From contig CAJUIP010000084.1 of assembly GCA_910586315.1 (NCBI GenBank), forward strand, positions 1 to 5,065: a stretch of 5,065 nucleotides of DNA, read 5' to 3'. Below, in pieces: positions 1 through 5,065 of this stretch. The stretch is from an uncultured Lachnospiraceae bacterium. Lineage in GTDB: Bacteria > Bacillota > Clostridia > Lachnospirales > Lachnospiraceae. How positions within the stretch are numbered: the stretch's first letter is position 1; every line of letters begins with the position of its first letter. The translations under genes and the position numbers were made by a program. The notes beneath the pieces are model-generated. The model ran no database searches, had not been told where the DNA came from, and saw only the letters and a list, made by a program, of their open reading frames with translations.

Positions 1-55
1 CAATCAAAAGGCATAAGAAAACACTCAAATAAGCCTTTGCCGATTGTGTTTTTTT
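1..55 (+). terminator. Probable Rho-independent terminator at window edge
   Basis: On the plus strand CAATC (1-5) pairs with GATTG (42-46) and AAAGGC (7-12) pairs with GCCTTT (33-38), with a few unpaired bases between the two helices, and a run of seven T follows at 49-55. This stem plus T-tract fits a terminator for a rightward gene lying outside the window, convergent with the minus-strand small gene. The left arm touches the window edge, so the stem may be longer than seen. The helix is imperfect, hence the modest confidence. Confidence 0.4.
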
Positions 56-408
56 ACAATCCCAAAGGTATTTGGGTGTCAGCAATATGTATGGCCAGCT
101 CAATACCCTGATAACCCTGCGTACAAGTCCTTGCCAAACAAAATCTGAAAGGCATCTAACATTCCTTGTAAATACGCCTGCTGTTGTTCAGCAAATGCCT
201 TTGACTGCATCTGCTCAATATAGCGTTCCAAGAAATCCCTGGAATGATTTCCTAATCCATTCATTGCTTGTACTCTTCTTCCAGTTCTGCAAGTCTTTCT
301 GATTCCATCCGGCAGCTATCCAGATGTACCAACGTCTCCCTGCCCATGTCCTCACATCTTAAATTTTGCAAAAACAATTCCAGTTTTTCAGTAACTTCAT
401 TTTCTCAT
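54..408 (-). pseudogene. Small helical protein gene, split across frames (unknown family)
   Basis: Three coding-like pieces follow one another on the minus strand. Piece A (404 to stop at 261) reads NEVTEKLELFLQNLRCEDMG through ESERLAELEEEYKQ. Piece B (ATG at 264 to stop at 100, 54 aa) contains NHSRDFLERYIEQMQ and AFAEQQQAYLQGMLDAFQIL. Piece C (from 116 to TAA at 54) reads GYQGIELAIHIADTQIPLGL. A and C share a frame and B is one base off. One extra A near 264 and one G fewer in the GGG run at 115-117 would join them into a single protein of about 110 residues. All pieces are rich in Glu, Gln and Leu and look alpha-helical. No ATG lies in frame A upstream of 347, and a stop at 405-407 follows a purine-rich AGAGGTGA, so a third indel near the start is likely. 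The alternative is two real small genes sharing an ATGA overlap at 261-264. I do not recognise the family with confidence and assign no function. Confidence 0.5.
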
Positions 409-542
409 TCACCTCTTTCTATCTAACCCACTTGTCAGCCTTTGTGTTAATCTAGTTTTATCATATTTCTTGACTATACATGAGCATTCTTCATATAATG
501 CTTTTTCACAAAAATATATCAACTTTCAGATAGTATACCCGA
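409..542. other. AT-rich intercistronic gap
   Basis: About 134 bases between the receiver-only gene and the small helical-protein gene, roughly one-third GC. No open frame here looks coding on either strand. The motif GACTATA occurs twice on the plus strand (472-478 and 541-547). No strong T-tracted hairpin follows the receiver gene, so its transcript may run on into the small gene. The only good promoter-like signal points rightward and is listed separately. Confidence 0.5.
470..499 (+). promoter_or_regulatory. Sigma-70-type promoter pointing into the antisense strand of the receiver gene
   Basis: TTGACT (470-475) and TATAAT (494-499) are separated by 18 bases, a near-consensus housekeeping promoter on the plus strand. 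No rightward gene lies downstream. A transcript from here would run antisense through the receiver-only response regulator at 543-932. The region is AT-rich, so a chance match is possible. Confidence 0.35.
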
Positions 543-932
543 CTATAAAAAGCTAGGATGCTGTCCCTTGATCAACTGTAGGCTAGCATATTCTACCAAC
601 TTAGCCCGTAACAAGCTAGATTCCAGTTTATCCACACATAATGTTGCCCCCCTGTGCATGGCTTCTTTTTCGCAGTCTTCTTTTTCATGGCATGAAGCCA
701 GGATAAAGGGAAGCGTTCCATATGCCGCCCGTACCATATCCAAAAGTTCTAATCCAGAACCATCCAGCAAATCAAGGTCACAGCAGATCAGCAACGGTAT
801 TTCTTCTTTGATAGCTATCCGAGCCTCTTCTAAGGTATTTGCCGTTTTCACTCTGTATCCCCGATTTTGTAAGTATTTTTGCAGACACCATGTATAGACG
901 CTGTCATCATTAACTAAAAGTATCTTTCTCAT
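543..932 (-). CDS. Receiver-only (CheY-like) response regulator
   Basis: This 129-residue protein is essentially one response-regulator receiver domain, the phosphorylated switch of a two-component system, expected in the cytoplasm. All usual active-site positions can be placed: the acidic pair D9-D10 in LLVNDD, phospho-acceptor D52 in ICCDLDLLDGSGLELL, the switch Ser S80 in PFILAS, and the conserved Lys K102 in LCVDK. The chain ends about 27 residues after that Lys, with no room for a DNA-binding or enzymatic output domain. It is therefore either a true single-domain regulator or one that has lost its output domain. The start is firm: ATG at 932 follows GGAGGTGA by four bases. It lies in the AT-rich part of the window, about 170 bp past the permease remnant, with its own upstream boxes. 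No partner kinase is adjacent apart from the operon's own kinase, which has a dedicated but broken regulator. Which kinase phosphorylates it cannot be told from the sequence. Confidence 0.85.
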   Translation of the reverse strand: MRKILLVNDDSVYTWCLQKYLQNRGYRVKTANTLEEARIAIKEEIPLLICCDLDLLDGSGLELLDMVRAAYGTLPFILASCHEKEDCEKEAMHRGATLCVDKLESSLLRAKLVEYASLQLIKGQHPSFL

Positions 933-936
933 TTAT

Positions 937-944
937 TCACCTCC
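937..944 (-). promoter_or_regulatory. Ribosome binding site of the receiver gene
   Basis: GGAGGTGA on the minus strand, with its last base four bases before the ATG at 932. It is a near-perfect Shine-Dalgarno sequence and fixes the start of the receiver-only protein. Confidence 0.85.
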
Positions 945-961
945 AGCATTAGCTTTTCTTT

Positions 962-991
962 ATCATATAATGCAAATGTCACAGAAATGTC
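962..991 (-). promoter_or_regulatory. Weak promoter with two direct GACATTT boxes (candidate activator site)
   Basis: On the minus strand a TATGAT hexamer (967-962) could be the -10 of the receiver gene, about 30 bases before its ATG. The position expected for -35 (990-985) reads ACATTT, a poor match. GACATTT occurs there twice in the same direction, at 991-985 and 980-974, exactly 11 bases apart, about one helical turn. Tandem half-sites over a poor -35 are typical of promoters that need an activator of the response-regulator kind. This is inference from spacing alone; the regulator is unknown. Confidence 0.35.
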
Positions 992-1051
992 CGAGCCTTT
1001 CATCCTATCATATTAAAAAAGTCCTGAATTGTTACAAAGCCCGGACATTTC
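984..1051. repeat. Inverted repeat upstream of the receiver gene
   Basis: GAAATGTCCG (984-993) is perfectly complementary to CGGACATTTC (1042-1051). Pairing continues with one mismatch and one bulge to TTT (998-1000) and AAA (1036-1038), leaving a loop of about 35 bases. A third copy of the core, TGTCCG, lies at 1061-1066 and can pair with 1042-1047 instead, so two mutually exclusive stems are possible. A run of six A (six T on the minus strand) sits in the loop at 1015-1020. It could be a protein-binding array or an attenuator-like leader. Confidence 0.45.
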
Positions 1052-1072
1052 AAAAATTTCTGTCCGCATCTA

Positions 1073-1095
1073 TATTGAGCTGCGAATGCTCAATA
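1073..1095. terminator. Perfect 8-bp hairpin just past the permease remnant
   Basis: TATTGAGC (1073-1080) and GCTCAATA (1088-1095) form a perfect 8-bp stem with a 7-base loop, nine bases past the ancestral permease stop at 1105-1107. The position suits an operon terminator, but no T-run follows directly on either strand; the nearest T-rich stretch on the minus strand is about 17 bases on. It may be a weak terminator or an RNA-stabilising stem-loop. Confidence 0.4.
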
Positions 1096-1104
1096 AGATA
1101 TTTG

Positions 1105-2182
1105 CTATTGCTGCAGTTTTATGGTATCCACAATGGACAGTTTTCCGATTTTTTTGATTGGCCGTCTGATCGCCAGCGCCGCAGAGCCGAAACATAAAAC
1201 GACGATCAGCAGCAGGGATACAGCCGGAAGCTGCCAGCTGGCCGATGGGGACTCCCTTCGCGCTCTGTCTGATCCCCTGCAGGATTACAAAATGCTTTAC
1301 CTGTTTTCTGGATGCCCCAAGGCAGCGCAGCAGCCCATAAAACTGTGTCCTCTCCAATACATTGGTGTTAAAGCTTGCAGAGATCATCACCGTCCCCGCA
1401 ATCAGGACAAGGAAAACAAGGATTGCCGCAATCAGATAGAAAGCCTGCATGATATTGCTCTCGCTTTGTCCCATCAGGCCTAATAAAGCGGTATTTTCTG
1501 AAATCTGGCCGTCAGAAAGGCCAAACTGAGCCTTGATTTCCTTTATGGCCTCCTGGATATGGGTGCCATCCTTAAACTGGATACGGTAGGTGGTTCCGTC
1601 TGCTGCATTTTCATCTGCAATGGCGAGGAAGCCGTCCTCACTCAGCGCCATCCCGCAGATATCTGCTTTCAGCATGGAACCCATATCCGCAAAGGTCCCG
1701 GTAATCCGGTATTGTTTTTGTGAGCCGTCCGGAACCGTAACCGTCATGTTATCGCCAATTGACAGACCCCATTGCTCCATGGCGCTTTCATTCAGCAATG
1801 CCTCGTCCGGCAGGGAAGGATATCCCCCGTCCGTCATACCCATTTCGGCCAGGGATTCCATTGTTTTTTTATCTGCTCCTACAAAGCTGACGGTTTTGCC
1901 GGATAACATCCCCGTGCTGCCCTGGTAGACCCATCCTGATAAAGCCACGTCAACCCTTGCCGATACCAGTTCTGCCGTCTCCGCCCCCACATTATGGAGC
2001 GCTGCATGGTATTCGCCATTGGTCTTGATAAAATAATTTTTCTGGGAGCGCATCGCCATATCCGCCATACTGAAAATCGCCATTACAAGGCATACGGAAA
2101 GCATAATGCACAATATGGATATCCGGTTGTTTTTGCGGTGTACCCTTTCATACTGGGGTATCAGCCCAAGATAACTTTTCAT
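1105..2182 (-). pseudogene. FtsX/MacB-type ABC permease, internally deleted and frameshifted
   Basis: This is the membrane subunit of the neighbouring ABC transporter. Residues 1-19 are cytoplasmic (MKSYLGLIPQYERVHRK), about 20-41 form the first membrane helix, about 45-240 an extracytoplasmic MacB-like domain, about 247-267 the second helix, and 275-317 the conserved loop (LERTQFYGLLRCLGASRKQV) and start of a third helix. Coding sense in this frame stops near codon 317 (about 1225-1250). From there a different frame reads WQLPAVSLLLIVVLCFG, then RRPIKKIGKLSIVDTIKLQQ and TAG at 1105-1107. From my memory of the family, that block is the last helix and C-terminus of permeases of about 800 residues with two FtsX domains. 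I infer that the second half, some 400 or more residues, was deleted, joining FtsX domain 1 to the end of domain 2 out of frame. The original frame runs on to 1070 as a meaningless 370-residue product. The start overlaps the ATPase stop as ATGA. Confidence 0.75.
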
Positions 2183-2862
2183 CTCGCTGCCACCCCCAAA
2201 TCCCTTAGCCTGCCGTCCGTCATGCGCAGCACCCGGTCTGTTGCATCCGCATGGTTCTCATTGTGGGTGATCATAAGGATTGTCTGTCTGTATTTCGCCG
2301 ACATAGATTTTAAAAGGGTGATGACCTCCTGGCTGTTTTTAGAGTCCAGGTTTCCGGTTGGCTCGTCCGCCATGATGATTGCAGGGCGGGCAGCCAAGGC
2401 CCTGCCGATTGCCACCCTCTATTGCTGGCCGCCGCTCAGCTGACTGGGGAGGTGCTTCCTACGTTCCTTTAAGCCCAGGATTCCAAGCAGCTCCTCCACA
2501 TACTTCTGATCCGGCTTCTGGTAATCCAGCAGCAGAGGGAATGTGATGTTCTGCTCTACATTCAATTCTGGTATAAGGTTAAAGGACTGGAAGATAAACC
2601 CGATATTCCGGCGGCGGAATACCGTAAGCTTTTTTTCAGGCATGGAAAAAATGTCCTTCCCGTCAATCAGCACTTTACCGGAGGTCGGGTTATCCAAAGC
2701 TCCCACAACATTTAAAAGCGTGCTTTTCCCGGAACCGGATTCGCCTACAATTGCGATAAATTCCCCTTTGCCCACGGAGAAGGAAACATTGTCAAGCGCC
2801 CGAACCTCCGCTTCCCCTTTTCCATAGGTCTTACATAGATTCTGTACTTCAAGAATATTCAT
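2179..2862 (-). pseudogene. LolD/MacB-type ABC ATPase with an in-frame amber stop in the signature motif
   Basis: This is the ATP-hydrolysing subunit of an FtsX/MacB-type exporter, 227 codons, the usual length. Visible motifs are Walker A GESGSGKST (40-48), Q-loop Q92 in FIFQSFNL, signature LSGGQ (142-146), Walker B IIMADE (162-167), NLDS D-loop (171-174) and switch H200 in MITHN. Codon 148 (2421-2419) is TAG where relatives have the third Gln of LSGGQQQRVAIGRAL. A single C-to-T change from CAG explains it and the frame is otherwise unbroken. As written, the product ends at residue 147 without Walker B, so it cannot hydrolyse ATP. The downstream GTG (2415) has no ribosome binding site. I chose ATG 2862 because AGGCAGG (2871-2877) lies eight bases upstream; ATGs at 2868 and 2892 are also in frame. 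It follows the kinase by 64 bases and overlaps the permease start by four. Confidence 0.88.
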
Positions 2863-2870
2863 AATCATTA

Positions 2871-2877
2871 CCTGCCT
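2871..2877 (-). promoter_or_regulatory. Ribosome binding site of the ABC ATPase
   Basis: AGGCAGG on the minus strand lies eight bases before ATG 2862 and only two before ATG 2868, which favours the start reading MNILEVQ. A 5-bp stem (TCGGG/CCCGA, 2879-2898) sits just upstream of it and overlaps the alternative start at 2892. Confidence 0.6.
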
Positions 2878-2926
2878 TTCGGGAACTATCATACCCGATG
2901 GGTCTTACTCTCACATGAATTTCATC

Positions 2927-4162
2927 TTACTCTTTTGTAAGATGGAAAAAACTTAAGACGAATCTGCTGCCCTGCCCGACCTTGCTGGTTACGGAAACAG
3001 TCCCCTGATGGGCTTCCACAATGGACTTTGCCAGCGGCAGCCCCAGGCCAATCCCATGGGTATCCTGGGAAAAACGACTCCGGTAAAACCGTTTGAAGAT
3101 ATTATGGATATCCTCCTGGTGGATTCCTTTTCCATTGTCCTCCACCATAATGTTTGTAAGAAGCGGCGTCCTCTCCCAGCTGACCACTATTTTCCCGCCT
3201 CTCCGGGTATGCTCAAGCGCATTTTTTACCACATTCCCCAAAGCTTCCGACATCCAGAGGGCATCACAATAAAGGGAGACATCGTGATTTCCGGACAACA
3301 CAATCTCCTTCTCTTCCTGGGCGGCCAGTGTCTCAAAGCGTTCCGTCACATCACGCAGGAGCATTTCAATGTTTTCCTCCTCCTTTTCCATCCTGACCAC
3401 GCCTGCGTCCAGCCTTGCTATTTTTAAGAGCGTATAGACTACCTCCTCCACCCGGCGTATTTCCCGCAGGGATTTCTGGCTGAATGCATGGATTGTTTCG
3501 CTGTCCGTACCCTCCTGCGCCATAATCTCATCATACATCTTAAGCGCTGCCAGGGGTGTCTTTAACTGATGTGAAACATCTGAGATCATATCCTGCAGAA
3601 ATATGCGTGTCTGTTTTTCATGCTCTGCCTGGGCAGAGAGGATGACGGCAAGCTCACTGATCCTGTGGAACAGGCTGTGCCAGTCCCCGGTTTCCTCACT
3701 GTCGATCCTCTGGCCCGTATCCCCCTCCAGGAACCGTGTAATCACGGTATCTGCCTTTGCGAGCGCCTTCCTTTGTCTCCGGATATAAATCCAGACTGTC
3801 AAAAAAACGGCTGCAAAAACGCTAAAAAGCATACCACCGAGCATAACGGCGGCACGCTTCTGGTAATCAGCGACAGCAGGAACCATCCTAGGATCTGTTT
3901 TTTCATGGTAGCCCGCTTCCTTAAGAACCCGCTTCCCGTCCTTCAGGTCAGAGTCCGTTTTGTCTTTTGTAAATGCGGCTGCTACATTTGAGTCCGGGTG
4001 GTTTACCAAATACCCTGCCGCCCCATAATCATGTTCCACCATTGTTTTCTGGAAATCATTTGTCATATAGGATAAAAGGATGACCATACCTACCGCCGCA
4101 GCCATGCAGATGGCAAACAGCCAACACAGCATCCTCCTTGTTTCTTTTCCCATTCTGTTCAT
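2927..4162 (-). CDS. Sensor histidine kinase (intact)
   Basis: Membrane sensor kinase, 411 residues from ATG 4162. It has a first membrane helix (about 11-33), an extracytoplasmic domain of about 70 residues (34-103), a second helix (about 104-127), a linker, then the catalytic core. The H box is DVSHQLKTPL with phospho-acceptor H198. The N box is EALGNVVKNALEHT with N310 and N314. Next come G1 VEDNGKGI (340-347), F box IFKRFYRS (355-362) and G2 HGIGLGLPLAKS (369-380). Every motif needed for ATP binding and autophosphorylation is present. It should phosphorylate the adjacent OmpR-type regulator, but that gene is broken, so the kinase has no intact partner here. GTG 4225 would add 21 residues but lacks a ribosome binding site and lies inside a hairpin; GGGAGG (4175-4180) supports ATG 4162, though 12 bases away is long, and ATG 4153 is also possible. 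The sizeable sensor domain argues against the BceS type and resembles kinases of VanRS-like regulator plus ABC operons. Confidence 0.92.
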   Translation of the reverse strand: MNRMGKETRRMLCWLFAICMAAAVGMVILLSYMTNDFQKTMVEHDYGAAGYLVNHPDSNVAAAFTKDKTDSDLKDGKRVLKEAGYHEKTDPRMVPAVADYQKRAAVMLGGMLFSVFAAVFLTVWIYIRRQRKALAKADTVITRFLEGDTGQRIDSEETGDWHSLFHRISELAVILSAQAEHEKQTRIFLQDMISDVSHQLKTPLAALKMYDEIMAQEGTDSETIHAFSQKSLREIRRVEEVVYTLLKIARLDAGVVRMEKEEENIEMLLRDVTERFETLAAQEEKEIVLSGNHDVSLYCDALWMSEALGNVVKNALEHTRRGGKIVVSWERTPLLTNIMVEDNGKGIHQEDIHNIFKRFYRSRFSQDTHGIGLGLPLAKSIVEAHQGTVSVTSKVGQGSRFVLSFFHLTKE

Positions 4163-4174
4163 AAACCTGCGAAA

Positions 4175-4180
4175 CCTCCC
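4175..4180 (-). promoter_or_regulatory. Probable ribosome binding site of the kinase, flush against a hairpin
   Basis: GGGAGG begins directly after the perfect 9-bp stem at 4181-4205 and ends 12 bases before ATG 4162. A second, weaker AGG lies three bases before the ATG. The position next to a stable stem suggests that structure influences kinase translation. Confidence 0.45.
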
Positions 4181-4205
4181 GAAGAACGCTGCTCTTGCGT
4201 TCTTC
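4181..4205. repeat. Perfect 9-bp hairpin before the kinase ribosome binding site
   Basis: GAAGAACGC (4181-4189) and GCGTTCTTC (4197-4205) form a perfect 9-bp stem with a 7-base loop. It abuts the larger hairpin at 4207-4264 on one side and the kinase Shine-Dalgarno on the other. No T-run follows on either strand, so it does not look like a terminator. Confidence 0.7.
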
Positions 4206-4206
4206 T

Positions 4207-4264
4207 GTGTGAAGTTTGAAATCACTTAGCGAGGTATTTTCGAGCTTAGTGATTTCCTTCACAC
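4207..4264. repeat. Long imperfect hairpin across the regulator stop codon
   Basis: Read on the minus strand, GTGTGAAG (4264-4257) pairs with CTTCACAC (4214-4207), and GAAATCACTAAGC (4256-4244) pairs with GCTAAGTGATTTC (4230-4218) with one mismatch. A three-base AAA bulge (4217-4215) separates the two helices and the loop is 13 bases. The 21 paired positions include the regulator's TGA stop (4261-4259). Regulator and kinase genes usually touch or overlap in such operons, so this looks like an inserted or duplicated palindrome, or a structured RNA that sets kinase expression. Confidence 0.7.
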
Positions 4265-4804
4265 TGCCCATTTATATCCAAACCCGATTTCTGTCAGAAG
4301 CTTTGTGGGGACATTGGGGTCATCTTCGATTTTCCGCCGCAGCCTGCGGATATAGACAGAAAGGGTATTGTCATCCACATAACTGCCGTTCCCATCCCAA
4401 AGGCGGTCTAAGATCAGTTCCCTTGGCAAAATACGGTTTGGATTTTTCAGAAACAGGCAGAGCAGCTTATATTCCACCAATGTCAGTGGCAGTTCTGTTT
4501 CTCCCTTCCAGCAGATCCGCTCCGACATATCAATCCTGATCCCATTCGATTCTAAAATCATGTCACTCTTATTAAATTGTGCAAAGCGGCGCAGCAATGC
4601 GTTGAGCCTCGAAAGAACCTCTCCCAATTTAAACGGTTTGGTAATGTAGTCATCCCCCACCCATGTCCAGCCCTCTTATAATTGATACGCCTCCTTTACG
4701 GTGCGGGCGTTATCCACCCGAAAACCATTCTTCTCCAGTGTGTATTTCAGGCCTTCAATCAGGCTTAAATCATCTTCAACATATAATATCTTTTTTTCAC
4801 TCAT
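4259..4804 (-). pseudogene. OmpR/VanR-type response regulator lacking the middle of its receiver domain
   Basis: This DNA-binding regulator is the expected partner of the adjacent kinase. The start, ATG 4804, gives MSEKKILYVEDDLSLIEGL with acidic residues E10-D11-D12, through KEAYQ and then TTA TAA. The next block in another frame is IIRGLDMGG, the region just before the conserved GDDYITKPF. The segment that should hold the phospho-acceptor Asp and the switch Thr, about 45-50 residues by comparison with the family, is missing. The frame returns to the starting one at a run of five G (4654-4658 on the plus strand as C); four G would give the family-typical MGGDDYITKPF directly. Downstream lies a complete winged-helix domain, with recognition helix near DDNTLSVYIRRLRRKIE and the end GFGYKWAV. 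As written, translation from ATG stops after 42 residues. A GTG at 4660 could start a DNA-binding fragment but has no clear ribosome binding site. The gene starts 10 bases after the upstream membrane-protein stop. Confidence 0.85.
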
Positions 4805-4814
4805 TTTTTATCCA

Positions 4815-5065
4815 TCACTTCGGATGCCTCCGACATATAAAAAGTAAAATTGCAATTTCCACAACCAGCAAAACCAACAGGACATATAACAGTACCGACC
4901 AAGACGAGGCGGCTCCCGCAAGCAATAACATTATCACCGGAACCACGTATTTTCGCGGATGGTGCCACAGGTCGCTTTCAATCTTCCAGCCCCGGATGGG
5001 ATAGAACCACTCCAGCAGCACAGACAACACCGCACTCTGCAGGGCAAAGAAAACAGCCCCTGCAA
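4815..5065 (-). CDS. Small membrane protein, 5' end outside the window
   Basis: The open frame enters from the window edge and ends at TGA 4815-4817, giving at least 82 residues. It begins in a hydrophobic stretch (AVFFALQSAVLSVLLEW), then a conserved-looking polar loop (YPIRGWKIESDLWHHPRKY), followed by two hydrophobic segments (VVPVIMLLLAGAASSW and VLLYVLLVLLVVEIAILLFI) and a basic tail RRHPK. That suggests three or more membrane helices in the full protein. A GTG at 5030 is in frame, but the reading upstream of it still looks coding, so I treat the gene as partial. It ends only 10 bases before the response-regulator start and is therefore in the same operon. I do not recognise an established function; a role in sensing or immunity alongside the exporter would be speculation. 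No disabling lesion is visible in the part shown. Confidence 0.75.
   Translation of the reverse strand, partial: AGAVFFALQSAVLSVLLEWFYPIRGWKIESDLWHHPRKYVVPVIMLLLAGAASSWSVLLYVLLVLLVVEIAILLFICRRHPK

Noticed and set aside
61..76. CCCAAA/TTTGGG hairpin as a terminator
   Set aside because: A perfect 6-bp stem, but no T-run follows on either strand, and it lies inside the coding-like tail of the small gene.
72..302. Plus-strand open frame of 76 residues
   Set aside because: It lies opposite the coherent helical reading on the minus strand, has no ribosome binding site and a composition unlike a protein.
568..897. Plus-strand open frame of 109 residues
   Set aside because: It is the antisense shadow of the receiver gene, whose active-site residues and ribosome binding site fix the minus strand as coding.
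1015..1050. Minus-strand terminator or attenuator ending in six T
   Set aside because: The only stem directly before the T-run is GTCC/GGAC, four base pairs with a long loop, too weak to support a terminator call.
2419..2421. Recoding of TAG as Gln in this organism
   Set aside because: TAG also ends the receiver gene and the permease remnant at natural positions, and the neighbouring genes carry unrelated disabling lesions, so a plain nonsense mutation is simpler.
4163..4225. Kinase start at GTG 4225
   Set aside because: The codon sits inside the long hairpin without a Shine-Dalgarno, and the extra residues are encoded by the palindromes. ATG 4162 is preferred, though not proven.
4056..4271. 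Minus-strand open frame of 71 residues starting over the regulator stop
   Set aside because: It overlaps the kinase in another frame, runs through both hairpins and shows no domain; it is most likely chance.
1..5065. CRISPR array, insertion sequence, attachment site, tRNA or rRNA
   Set aside because: No regularly spaced repeats, transposase or integrase motifs, terminal repeats with target duplication, or tRNA/rRNA-like segments were seen.

Overview
The window looks like chromosomal DNA from a Gram-positive anaerobe of the Clostridia, probably Lachnospiraceae-like. The evidence is GGAGG-type ribosome binding sites, tight ATGA overlaps, and gene families that I associate with gut Firmicutes. 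I cannot name a genus. All genes I can support lie on the minus strand, so the order of transcription runs from high to low coordinates.

From 5065 down to about 1105, at 50-65 % GC by eye, there is one operon: the end of a small membrane protein, an OmpR/VanR-type response regulator, a sensor histidine kinase, a LolD/MacB-type ABC ATPase, and an FtsX/MacB-type ABC permease. This is the familiar regulator-sensor-exporter layout used by Firmicutes against cell-envelope stress and peptide antibiotics. The module is damaged in three of its four core genes. The response regulator has lost the centre of its receiver domain, including the phospho-acceptor Asp, and carries an extra G in a G-run. The ATPase has an amber codon directly after LSGGQQ. 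The permease appears to join the first FtsX domain, out of frame, to the last membrane segment of the second. Only the kinase reads through intact. Two adjacent hairpins fill the gap between regulator and kinase.

From about 1105 to 933 there is no gene. This stretch holds a hairpin just past the permease remnant, a longer inverted repeat, and two direct GACATTT boxes 11 bp apart overlapping a weak promoter. The AT-rich left end begins with a complete receiver-only response regulator (543-932) whose active-site residues are all present. It is followed by an intercistronic gap of about 130 bp with a good sigma-70-type promoter pointing the opposite way. Next comes a small helical-protein gene (about 54-408) that can only be read by changing frame, and then a probable plus-strand terminator at the window edge.

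Overall this is a recently decayed sensor/exporter locus next to compositionally different DNA. I see no CRISPR array, tRNA, rRNA, complete mobile element or clearly novel system. The points most worth checking are the internal deletions, the amber codon, the double hairpin and the box cluster before the orphan receiver gene. A cluster of one-base homopolymer differences means part of the apparent decay could be sequencing error.
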